A DNA stretch of 64,000 nucleotides from Bog-756 sp963713625 (lineage in GTDB: Bacteria; Actinomycetota; Acidimicrobiia; Acidimicrobiales; RAAP-2), in assembly GCA_963713625.1 (NCBI GenBank), contig CAVQMN010000005.1, positions 387,106 to 451,105 on the forward strand. The letters are read 5' to 3'. Every line of letters begins with the position of its first letter. Within the stretch, counting starts at the first letter, position 1. The position numbers and the translations under genes were made by a program. Under the pieces are notes generated by a model that worked only from the letters and a program-made list of their open reading frames with translations, did no database searches and was not told where the DNA came from. Of this stretch, positions 51,600 through 58,469 are shown in pieces.

Positions 51600-51960
51600 C
51601 CATCGGACCGCCGCAGCCCAACGATTTGGTGGTCTCGAACCAGATCGTGACTGGCACCGGAAGAGTCGTCGGTCAGAACGGCGTGATCGGGCCGAACGGC
51701 AACTTGGGCGTATCCGACGTGAAGAGCAACGGGACAGCAGTGTTCACCGGCGTCGGGCCGTGCCCGAACCGGATCCCCGTCTTCCACGGGCCCCACTGGC
51801 ACAACGTTCCGGCGACCCAAGCCGCCCTTCCAGTTGACAGCTTCCACCTGCGCAAACTGGTCACCTATCAGCCGGCCAGCCGCTACTGGCCGCTGCAGTA
51901 GTCCGAGGCGGCGATCTTCGTCGTCCTTGCCGTCGCCCTCGGCAGGGCTGTGCCTGGTGG
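51600..51960 (+). pseudogene. Membrane-protein C-terminal remnant with nonsense codon
   Basis: GTGRVVGQNGVIGPNGNLG and RKLVTYQPASRYWPLQ are followed by TAG where family members carry Trp (YQPASRxWPxQWxE), then SEAAIFVVLAVALG. Looks like a membrane protein C-terminus broken by a nonsense codon and a frameshift. Confidence 0.4.
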
Positions 51961-52405
51961 GTGCGCCGGCGCTTGCCGTAGCGGCGGTCGAATACTTTCA
52001 GCAGTGGCTATCCGTGCGAGCTGCTCCGCCGCCCCTGCCCGCGATCGATGCGTCATTGAGGCATGCGTGTCCCGCAGCACAGGAGGATTGTTGTGGCATC
52101 ACCCGGATGCTCCGGTTGACCGGCTCACCCCTTCGGCGGGTCTAAATCGATTGGATGGCACGAAGGAACTTGAAGGGACAGCAGCCGACGTGGTGCTCCG
52201 ACTGCTGTAAGGCAATCACCGGCAGGCCCTACGGCCTGGATACCCCGGCCTGTCTGTCACGGCTGTTATGACGCCCTGCCCTGACAATGTACGAGGACTT
52301 TCGAGGACTTCCTTTGGCCGTCGGTCGGATCGTCGCTGGCAGAGTTACGCCGACACTTTCCTCGGTGGCGCCGGTTGCCGGTTGACCACGTTGGGTATCG
52401 GTGGT
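51961..52405. other. Non-coding interval
   Basis: 445 bp with no gene or recognised repeat. Confidence 0.4.
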
Positions 52406-52792
52406 TCAGTCGCCGCTATCGACCGCACCTGGTGACGCTCGGGCCATCAACGCCATGTGCCTGTCGGTGAAGCACGCCTCCAAGGAGCCGAACGCTGCGG
52501 CGGGAGCGCTACCTGTGGAATATGGTCGGCGTCCGGCCTTGGAAGCTCTGAGCTGAGAACGCCGTGGGGCTGACCGCCCCTGGGACCGGTTGTGGCCGAC
52601 TCCGCGGCGAGGTGTCAGGATTCGGTGCCCGGGAGAACAAACAAAGCAGCCAGAACAGACCCACCGCTGGCGATCCTCGGGAGCCAGGAACGCCTCGTCC
52701 TGCTTGAGCGGCTTGAAGCATTTGGTGCAGCGGTGGTGGCCCTGGTCGTCGAGGGTCACCCTCAACGGGGCCTGGATTTCTCCGAAGGTCAT
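52406..52792 (-). CDS. Possible small zinc-ribbon protein
   Basis: Up to 128 residues from ATG 52792. The first 52 residues contain RCTKCFKPLKQDE and WVCSGCFVC, two CxxC knuckles about 24 apart, then the sequence becomes Arg/Pro-rich and unlike protein. If real it is a short ribbon of about 55 residues. No Shine-Dalgarno seen. Low confidence. Confidence 0.3.
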   Translation of the reverse strand: MTFGEIQAPLRVTLDDQGHHRCTKCFKPLKQDEAFLAPEDRQRWVCSGCFVCSPGHRILTPRRGVGHNRSQGRSAPRRSQLRASKAGRRPYSTGSAPAAAFGSLEACFTDRHMALMARASPGAVDSGD

Positions 52793-52920
52793 GGTGGTTT
52801 GTCGGCAACAGGGCGCCGCTTCTTGACCGAGGTCCCCGGATGCGGTTCACGGGAGCAGCGTTGTGCCAAACCGGTGACTTGGGGGAACTGATGCAGCGGC
52901 CTGACTATCTCCTATCGCCC

Positions 52921-52992
52921 TCCTATCGCCGGATCGACCGGGCGTTATCGACCGAGGCTGACCGGCACTTCGCTGTGTGTGGAAAAACCAAC
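52921..52992 (+). repeat. Boundary repeat copy (long form)
   Basis: TATCGCCGGATCGACCGGGC, GTTATCGACCGAGGCTGACC, GGCACTTCGCTGTGTGTGG then AAAAACC. The stem GCCGG/CCGGC and TCGACC/GGCTGA surrounds GTTATCG; the 5' GTGCCCC motif is degenerate. Confidence 0.6.
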
Positions 52993-53075
52993 CCAGCGCC
53001 TGACTACCCCGCTCGATTCCTCCGAACAAAGGCGGCCAATCAGCCGTCGGCGCACTGGGGCCTGCCTATGACAGA

Positions 53076-53112
53076 CCATTGATCCCTCGCCGAAAGACGA
53101 GGGATCGATGGT
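53076..53112. terminator. Long dyad downstream of the secreted-protein gene
   Basis: GACCATTGATCCCTCG (53076-53091) and CGAGGGATCGATGGTC (53098-53113) mirror each other except for one base (CATTGATC versus GATCGATG), with a loop CCGAAAGA between. A stem of about 15 bp next to a T-poor tract; it lies about 67 bp after the stop at 53180 and would serve as a terminator for that minus-strand gene. Confidence 0.55.
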
Positions 53113-53179
53113 CTGACGATACATTGTGCCCCTTTGACGCGAAAAGCCTCGCAGAGACCTCTTACTCGTTGCTGATGTC

Positions 53180-53617
53180 CTAGAAGGTCGCCCTCGTTCC
53201 GGGAGCGAGTTTGAGCTCTGCACCTACGCAGACATAGGCCGTAAAGGTCTCACCCTTCTTGGTGTAGGTGGAGGTGCCACCGGTAATCTTGCCAGAGGCC
53301 TTCTCCTCTGTGTATCCCTTCCCACACTTGTTCGTTTCCTTCGTGAGCGTGGGTTTCGCGATCGTAGTGGTCTTCTTGCTCGAGCTCCAGGTGAGCGACC
53401 CACCATTCAATAGCGACGAGGACTTTCCGCTGGCACTGGTGTACCCAGCTTTCGCCGGAGTGCATTCGCTGATGGTGACGGTCGTGGCTGCGGTCCCGGT
53501 GAGTTTTCCACAGCCCGGAGTGGTGGTCGCTCCGGCTGTGCCGGACAAACCGACTGCAACTGCGCTGGGCACCGCCAACGCCGAGACCAGGGCTATTACC
53601 ACTGGAAGTTTGCGCAT
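53180..53617 (-). CDS. Secreted protein with four Cys, unrecognised
   Basis: 145 residues from ATG 53617 with GGAGG upstream. The signal peptide MRKLPVVIALVSALAVPSAV is followed by the likely cleavage site near ATTTPGCG. The mature part has Cys near GCGKL, ISECTP, NKCGKG and YVCVGA, a high Thr/Ser content and alternating strands, e.g. SLTWSSSKKTTTIAKPTLT. It looks like a small disulfide-bonded beta-sandwich. Unrecognised. Confidence 0.7.
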   Translation of the reverse strand: MRKLPVVIALVSALAVPSAVAVGLSGTAGATTTPGCGKLTGTAATTVTISECTPAKAGYTSASGKSSSLLNGGSLTWSSSKKTTTIAKPTLTKETNKCGKGYTEEKASGKITGGTSTYTKKGETFTAYVCVGAELKLAPGTRATF

Positions 53618-53781
53618 TACGTTCCTCCCCTATTCATACCTCGGCGACGAACGATTCGCCTCCGACCCAATCAGCTACCCCGAATCAACGTTTGGTAAAC
53701 CTGCGAATATGGGCCGCTCATCAGGACATAGTCGGAGCGGTAGCTGGATGAAGTGTCGACCTTCACCCTTGTAGGCTACGG

Positions 53782-53834
53782 ACGGGAAGACCCGGTCGAC
53801 CTTCACGACGCAGGGGCCGGCAGGGTCTTCCCGT
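53782..53834. repeat. Perfect 12-bp inverted repeat
   Basis: ACGGGAAGACCC (53782-53793) and GGGTCTTCCCGT (53823-53834) are exact inverted copies 29 bp apart. GTCGACCTTCAC also occurs twice at 53755-53766 and 53795-53806. Possibly a terminator or the end of a mobile element. Confidence 0.55.
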
Positions 53835-53869
53835 TCTGTCTTCTAAACGAACTGAACGGCCATCCGTTA

Positions 53870-54107
53870 CTAAATCGGATCGAGCCCCAAGTAGACCGAC
53901 TCGAACGACACCGATGATCCACCGTTCGAACTGTGCTGGAGGGTGAACGTGTGAGCGCTCGGAGCTACCACCGCCTCTACCCCTGACGGTTGGATGCGAG
54001 CAGCGACGTTCGCAAAGTCGGCGCCGACAGCGCCAGCACGTTGCTGTGGATGGTTGTCCCATCGCAATCGCAAAATGCAAGGTGAAGGGTGTGACCCGCA
54101 ACGGCAC
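53870..54107 (-). pseudogene. Possible fragment of a secreted protein
   Basis: Minus-strand frames give AGHTLHLAFCDCDGTTIHSN and TFTLQHSSNGGSSVSFESVYLG with a frame change between. It may be the C-terminal remnant of an exported protein; little supports it. Confidence 0.25.
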
Positions 54108-54144
54108 TTATACGGGTAATCGACTTATACGGGTGATCCGCCAG
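54100..54144 (+). repeat. Left flank sites of the recombinase pair
   Basis: AACGGCACTT (54100-54109), then two 17-nt tandem copies of ACTTATACGGGTRATCS (54106-54122 and 54123-54139). TTATACGGGTGATCCGCCAG (54125-54144) occurs inverted at 56661-56680 with 18 of 20 bases identical. Confidence 0.7.
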
Positions 54145-54153
54145 TTCGGCTGA

Positions 54154-54180
54154 CCGCTCAGGGAGAATTTCCCTGGGCGG
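54154..54180. promoter_or_regulatory. 27-nt palindrome upstream of the recombinases
   Basis: CCGCTCAGGGA and TCCCTGGGCGG (10 of 11 pair) flank GAATT at 54154-54180, 26 bp before the GTG start. It could be the operator of the recombinase operon or a structured part of the recombination site. Confidence 0.5.
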
Positions 54181-54205
54181 AGGCTCGGACAAAAGGAGGA
54201 TTTCC

Positions 54206-55246
54206 GTGGTCTGGTCTCCGCAGTTGCAACGCGTCGCCTGTGAAGGTGGCAGCGATCGATATCAGCTCGGTCATGAGCTGGTCGACGCCTTCTTGGACTT
54301 CGCGTCCGGGAGGGCCCGACCCAACACGGTGCACGCTTATGCACACGATCTGAAGGCGTTCTTCACCGTGGTCACCAAGGACCCCGTCGAGGTGACGCCG
54401 GCCGATGTGATGACCTTCGTCGCCGAACAACAGCGACCACGGTCCGGGGCCGAGAACGTCGTGCATTTCCCTGACGCAGGCTCGGGGCTGTCACCGGCGA
54501 CGGTCATGCGTCGGCTGGCGGCGGTTTCTGCCTTCTATGGCTATCTGCTGACTCGAGCCGACACGCCGGTTGCGGTGAACCCGGTGCCGCGGGGCCTGCC
54601 CACCCGGCGCAGCCGCCGGGAGGTTCGGGGCGCACCCCTGGTGCGGGGAGTGCGGCGTCTGCCTCGGATCCTCGACCCCGAAGAAGCTGCTGCCCTCCTT
54701 GGCGCACTGCGGACACGACGTGACCGGGCCATCACCGAAGCCATGCTGCTCGGCGGCCTCCGCCGCTGCGAGGCCCTCGGACTCCGGCTGGAGGACATCC
54801 GACTCGGCGAGTGTCGGGTCTTCATCGTCGAGGGCAAGGGTGGTCACCAGCGTCTGGTGCCGATGTCGCCCACATTCTTCGCCACCGTGGCCGACTATCT
54901 GGAGTGCGAACGACCCATCGACGCACCATGCGACCGACTCTTTGTCGTATTGAAAGGTCCCAACCGTGGCCTGCCCCTCTCCACGGAAGGTCTCGACGAG
55001 GTCATGGCCGCAGCCAGGAAGCGGGCTGGACTTGCCCACGGCACCTGCCACGAGCTCCGCCACACCTGTCTGACCAGACTGCGGGAAGCGGGGATGTCCC
55101 TCGAGGCCCTCCAGGCCCAAGCCGGACACCGATCGATCGCGTCGACCCAGGTCTATCTGCACCTCGGGTCGGACTGGTTGGCCGCCGAGTACCGGGCCGC
55201 AGCCGACGCCGTCGAGGCCGACCTGGCGCTGGAGGCTCTGTCATGA
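54206..55246 (+). CDS. Tyrosine recombinase/integrase, XerC-like (first of pair)
   Basis: 346 residues from GTG 54206; AAAGGAGG lies six bases upstream. SAM-like core-binding domain in the first ~130 residues, then the catalytic domain: LLGGLRRCEALGLRLEDIRL (Arg I), VEGKGGHQRLVPMS (Lys), CHELRHTCLTRLREAGMSLE (His-x-x-Arg II), QAQAGHRSIASTQVYLHLG (His III, Tyr). All catalytic residues are present, so it should be active. Its TGA overlaps the ATG of the second recombinase. The Tyr of VYLHL would form the 3'-phosphotyrosine. Confidence 0.95.
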   Translation: MVWSPQLQRVACEGGSDRYQLGHELVDAFLDFASGRARPNTVHAYAHDLKAFFTVVTKDPVEVTPADVMTFVAEQQRPRSGAENVVHFPDAGSGLSPATVMRRLAAVSAFYGYLLTRADTPVAVNPVPRGLPTRRSRREVRGAPLVRGVRRLPRILDPEEAAALLGALRTRRDRAITEAMLLGGLRRCEALGLRLEDIRLGECRVFIVEGKGGHQRLVPMSPTFFATVADYLECERPIDAPCDRLFVVLKGPNRGLPLSTEGLDEVMAAARKRAGLAHGTCHELRHTCLTRLREAGMSLEALQAQAGHRSIASTQVYLHLGSDWLAAEYRAAADAVEADLALEALS

Positions 55247-56574
55247 GCGGGGCATCGATCACCAAGCTGCCGGCCCGCACTGTCCCGTCTTCGCTGCCGG
55301 TATCGCCACGAGAAATCGGAACGACGTGGAGGTGGGAAGAGATCGCCGCCCGGGCCGAGCAGATGGCTTCGACGATGAAGAACTACCTGGGCCAGCTGGC
55401 TGTTTCGTCCCGTCCGGGCACCGTGGAGGCAGCTGACCTGGCCCTGCGGGTGTTCGCCGGCCACCTCCTCGAGACCGACCCGGACTGTCGGTGTATGGCC
55501 GACGTCTCACGCCACCACATCGAGTCGTTCAAGCTGGCCCTGGCCGCCCGACCCGGCAAGTCGCCCGGACAGCCGGCATCGGTTGCCACCATCTGTCACA
55601 AGCTCGGGATGGTGCGCACCTTCTTCGAGCGGATCATCGAATGGGACTACGACGACGCGCCACGAAGGGTCCCCATCTACGCCGGAGACTTCCCCAAACG
55701 GGACGAGCCCCTGCCTCGGTTTCTGGACGACCCCACCGCAGCCAAGTTCATGGCCACCCTGGCCGAGGATCCCGACCGGCGCCGGCGACTCATGGTCGAA
55801 CTGCTGGCTCGCACCGGCATGCGGGCCGGTGAGCTCGGTGGGCTGCGCGACGATGCCGTGTTCCGCCACAGCGGCACCTACTGGTTGCGGATCCCGGTCG
55901 GCAAGCTCCACAACGACCGCAACGTCCCCCTCCACCCGGTGCTCGTCGACCTCATCGCCGACTACCGGGCCCGGCAGGGTCTGAGTCCCTCGGGGCTGCT
56001 GGTGGTCCGCAACGACGGTCAGCCCTTCGACCGCCGGACCATCCACCGCTATGTGGCGGCGGTGGCACGCCGGGCGGGCACCGGACATGTCCATCCCCAC
56101 CAGTTGCGCCACACACTGGCCACCCAGTTGATCAACCGGGGCATGAGCCTGGAAGCCATCGCCAAGCTGTTGGGCCATCGCTCACCGCGCATGACCCTCG
56201 TCTACGCACGCATCTCGAACGACTCCGTGGCCGAGCAGTATTTCCGAGCGACCCAGGCGGTCGAGGTTACGGGCGGTGTCCCCTTTGTCGACGAGGAGGC
56301 TCGTCTGCTGGCCCGGAGTCACCCTCGCCTGTTGGCCAACGGACACTGCACGCGACCCGCTCAGCTCGACTGTTCCTACCAGACGATCTGCGAGGGTTGC
56401 GGGTTCTTCGAAACCGGACCGGAGTTCATTCCGATCCTCCGTCGCCAGAAGGACAACGCGGTCGAACAAGCGGACTTCGAGAGGACGCACATCTTCCAAG
56501 AGCTGATCGACGGCCTGACAACGGACAAGCCTCTCGGACGGAATGCTCAGCGCCAACTGCCTCCGCCACGATGA
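55243..56574 (+). CDS. Tyrosine recombinase with C-terminal Cys cluster (second of pair)
   Basis: 443 residues from ATG 55243, overlapping the previous stop by four bases. Catalytic residues are LLARTGMRAGELGGLRDDAV (Arg I), VGKLHNDRNVPLHPVL (Lys), HPHQLRHTLATQLINRGM (His-x-x-Arg) and LLGHRSPRMTLVYARISNDS (His, Tyr). After the catalytic domain comes NGHCTRPAQLDCSYQTICEG with C-x7-C-x5-C-x2-C, a possible zinc site, and a helical tail. Paired recombinases of this design occur in Tn554-like and RIT-like elements. Confidence 0.93.
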   Translation: MSGASITKLPARTVPSSLPVSPREIGTTWRWEEIAARAEQMASTMKNYLGQLAVSSRPGTVEAADLALRVFAGHLLETDPDCRCMADVSRHHIESFKLALAARPGKSPGQPASVATICHKLGMVRTFFERIIEWDYDDAPRRVPIYAGDFPKRDEPLPRFLDDPTAAKFMATLAEDPDRRRRLMVELLARTGMRAGELGGLRDDAVFRHSGTYWLRIPVGKLHNDRNVPLHPVLVDLIADYRARQGLSPSGLLVVRNDGQPFDRRTIHRYVAAVARRAGTGHVHPHQLRHTLATQLINRGMSLEAIAKLLGHRSPRMTLVYARISNDSVAEQYFRATQAVEVTGGVPFVDEEARLLARSHPRLLANGHCTRPAQLDCSYQTICEGCGFFETGPEFIPILRRQKDNAVEQADFERTHIFQELIDGLTTDKPLGRNAQRQLPPPR

Positions 56575-56660
56575 TCAATGGATGTTCAGATCGTCATTTC
56601 TCGCGACCCAGCGCCCTGGACGGGAGCATCCATTCGTGCTTCGATGATCGAAGTCGAAGC

Positions 56661-56700
56661 CTGACGGATCACCCGTGTAACGGCACTTTGATGGCACGTC
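56661..56700 (+). repeat. Right flank site of the recombinase pair
   Basis: CTGACGGATCACCCGTGTAA (56661-56680) is the inverse of the left-flank 20-mer (18/20). AACGGCACTT (56679-56688) is directly repeated from 54100-54109, followed by TGATGGCACG, which also ends the boundary repeat at 41822-41886. Confidence 0.7.
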
Positions 56701-56812
56701 CGTAATCCGCAGCGAATTTGTGGCGGCCGCTCAAATCATTTGCACTTAGCCTCCTTCCTCCTCCACAATTAGGGCGAAACTGCGCAATCGCTCCCCACAG
56801 AAGGACTCGATC

Positions 56813-57265
56813 ATGGACGACCTCTCATCCCTCCCTCAGGCCGACCAGGATGCAATCGGCGTCACTCTCATGGCCCTGCTGAGCGGATTCCAGGAGCGCA
56901 ATGCCGACAAGCTGGTGGGCGTGTACAGCGCCGACGCCGACTGGGTCAATGCATTCGGGAGCGTCAAACGGGGAGCGGACGAGATCGTTGAGTATCTCAG
57001 GGGCCTATTTGCGGACGACAACTTCAACGCTGGCTCCCTGAAGGCGCCGCCTGACACAACCTTCCGGGTGCTCACTCCCGAGGTTCTCCTCGTCAACGCC
57101 CATCTGCAGGTCGAAGGCCAGAAGTTGGTCGGCGGAGGTGAGATCGAGGTTCGTGACAATCATTCGCTACGTGTACTTCAGCGCCAGCCTGATGGCACGT
57201 GGCTGATCGTGTCGGAGATGTACAACGATGCCAACCAGGAGAGAACCTACGAAGGCCATTCATGA
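56813..57265 (+). CDS. SgcJ/EcaC-like (SnoaL fold) protein
   Basis: 150 residues. LMALLSGFQERNADKLVGVY then SADADWVNAFGSVKRGADEI is the NTF2-like start, and the end is RVLQRQPDGTWLIVSEMYND ANQ, the SgcJ/EcaC family finish. NTF2-like domain of unknown activity, present next to the recombinase element, between its right flank and a boundary repeat. Confidence 0.85.
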   Translation: MDDLSSLPQADQDAIGVTLMALLSGFQERNADKLVGVYSADADWVNAFGSVKRGADEIVEYLRGLFADDNFNAGSLKAPPDTTFRVLTPEVLLVNAHLQVEGQKLVGGGEIEVRDNHSLRVLQRQPDGTWLIVSEMYNDANQERTYEGHS

Positions 57266-57269
57266 GGGC

Positions 57270-57297
57270 GTGCCCCTGATCGCCGGCTCGGGGGCTT
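57270..57297 (+). repeat. Boundary repeat copy
   Basis: GTGCCCCTGATCGCCGG followed by CTCGGGGGCTTATCAG; CTGAT and ATCAG pair. It lies between the SgcJ-like gene and the DUF4926-like gene. Confidence 0.6.
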
Positions 57298-57298
57298 A

Positions 57299-57496
57299 TC
57301 AGGCCAGTCCGACATCATCGGGAGACACTGTTGTCAGGACCTGGTCGTTATCGAGGTCGAACTCCACTTCGTAGCGTTCGGGTGCGTCGATTGCTTCGAT
57401 CACAAATCCGTGCGTGCCGACAGGGATCGTCTTACCAGTAGCCAGCGATACCTCCCGAACGGTAATGACCCGGTCATTGAACTTTGCCTTCACCAT
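57299..57496 (-). CDS. DUF4926-like small protein
   Basis: 65 residues from ATG 57496 (MVKAKFNDRVITVREVSLAT). GKTIPVGTHGFVIEAIDAPE RYEVEFD and LTTVSPDDVGLA follow the pattern of DUF4926 (toxin-antitoxin-associated small beta-barrel). The assignment is by pattern. The gene runs against the direction of the neighbouring boundary repeats. Confidence 0.5.
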   Translation of the reverse strand: MVKAKFNDRVITVREVSLATGKTIPVGTHGFVIEAIDAPERYEVEFDLDNDQVLTTVSPDDVGLA

Positions 57497-57516
57497 CACA
57501 TGATGCCAGGGTGTGG

Positions 57517-57590
57517 GTGCCCCCGATCGCCGGATCAGCCGGACGTTATCGACCGTGGCTGACCGGCACTTCGAGGGCGGGTGCTTAGGC
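57517..57590 (+). repeat. Boundary repeat copy (long form, best hairpin)
   Basis: A 60-nt fold-back at 57519-57578. GCCCCCGA pairs with TCGAGGGC (7 of 8), GCCGG with CCGGC, TCAGCC with GGCTGA, GG with CC and CG with CG around a TTAT loop. Single-sided bulges (A57534, GT 57555-57556) interrupt the stem. About 22 Watson-Crick pairs in all. Confidence 0.7.
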
Positions 57591-57649
57591 CAGAGATGGC
57601 ATGTGCCGATACCCATCTGGTCCGACGAAACCAGGAGAGGCGACACCAG

Positions 57650-57919
57650 GTGAACAGCGTGACGAAGCATGCCCTCGAAGTCGCTGGATTTCTGGTCGTG
57701 TGCTTCCTCATCTTGGAGTTCCAGCTTGCTGTACGCCGGTCAGCAACGCCCGAGGATGTCAAGCCTGAGGCCGCAGGGCCGTGGTCGTACCGCAGGCAAT
57801 GGAAACGGATTCAATACGAAGGAACCTATGGAAGCTGGGTAACCGTGGTGCGGGTAGCCGTGGGCCTCGTGGTGATCGTTGCCCTGATCGTGGCGCTCAT
57901 ATCGGCGGTGGCCGGTTAG
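57650..57919 (+). CDS. Small membrane protein, two TM helices
   Basis: 89 residues from GTG 57650; AGGAGAGG is 9 bases before. EVAGFLVVCFLILEFQLAV and VVRVAVGLVVIVALIVALIS are two membrane helices separated by a basic hydrophilic loop with SYRRQWKRIQYEGTYGSW. Unrecognised. It occupies one interval between two boundary repeats. Confidence 0.55.
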   Translation: MNSVTKHALEVAGFLVVCFLILEFQLAVRRSATPEDVKPEAAGPWSYRRQWKRIQYEGTYGSWVTVVRVAVGLVVIVALIVALISAVAG

Positions 57920-57926
57920 GCGTCCT

Positions 57927-57955
57927 GTCCCTAATCGCCGGGCGTGGGATTACTC
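57927..57955 (+). repeat. Boundary repeat copy (short form)
   Basis: GTCCCTAATCGCCGG followed by GCGTGGGATTAC. It ends 8 bp before the next start codon at 57963. Confidence 0.55.
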
Positions 57956-57962
57956 TTCGGAG

Positions 57963-58163
57963 ATGGCGACCGACCAGTTCTACGAGTCAGCAGTTCGACA
58001 AGCAGGCGAACCCGGTTCGGTTCACCTTGCTGACGGGGGGACCGCCACCCTCTGCGCCCTGCCCCTGAACAACTTTGTGAGGTCGGAAAACCCCGTCCCC
58101 GACAATCAGGAGATCTGCGAGAAATGCCGTGCCTGGGCAACGGACCTATCGCAGGTGGTGTAG
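57963..58163 (+). CDS. Small Cys-containing protein (66 aa), unrecognised
   Basis: 66 residues. SVHLADGGTATLCALPLNNF then DNQEICEKCRAWATDLSQ holds one isolated Cys and a CxxC pair; similar short actinobacterial proteins have HLA...TLCG...CEKC and may bind zinc. The gene fits exactly between boundary repeats at 57927 and 58174. Confidence 0.5.
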   Translation: MATDQFYESAVRQAGEPGSVHLADGGTATLCALPLNNFVRSENPVPDNQEICEKCRAWATDLSQVV

Positions 58164-58469
58164 GCGAGGAACCCTGCCCCCGAACACCAATGATGTTGTT
58201 GAGCTTCCGTGAGGGTCCACCGCCGAATGGCTGGTCTTTTGTAATTTCGGAAGCACCGGGGTCCTCGACCTGACTTCTGATCACGTGGTTGCTCGACTGC
58301 AACTGCACCCCGTCGGTCGGAACTCCGGACCAACTGAGACGAGGCACGGCGCGCCCCGTTCCAGAGGGGGTGATGGGCCGGTCTGTTACGAGCAGACCGA
58401 CCCGCACCGTCACTCCTTTGCGGGACGGCCGAGCCACCCCTCAACCCGCTAAAGGAAGGAAGGGATGGC
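58164..58469. other. Non-coding left part of the IS110 element
   Basis: 306 bp upstream of the transposase. CGGTCTG-TTACGAG-CAGACCG (58379-58399) is a perfect hairpin, and CCCC-GTTCCAGA-GGGG (58355-58370) another. In IS110 elements the region upstream of the transposase encodes the bridge RNA, so this is the likely location. CTGCCCCCGAACACC at 58174 is a boundary-motif copy at the left junction. Confidence 0.45.

Larger units (their letters stand above)
52793..53179. other. Non-coding interval with boundary repeat
   Basis: 387 bp holding the boundary repeat at 52921-52992 and, near 53076-53116, ATCGATGG/CCATTGATCCCTCG mirror copies that form a dyad (CCATTGATCCCTCG ... CGAGGGATCGATGG). The latter could act as a terminator downstream of the 53180-53617 gene. 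Confidence 0.4.
53618..54205. other. Interval before the recombinase operon
   Basis: No certain gene. It carries a 12-bp inverted repeat (53782-53834), a direct repeat GTCGACCTTCAC at 53755 and 53795, a low-confidence minus-strand fragment (53870-54107), the left recombinase-flank sites (54100-54144) and a palindrome (54154-54180). Confidence 0.4.

Noticed and set aside
51506..51901. An intact membrane protein
   Set aside because: A stop replaces the conserved Trp and no start codon or helix pattern makes a complete protein.
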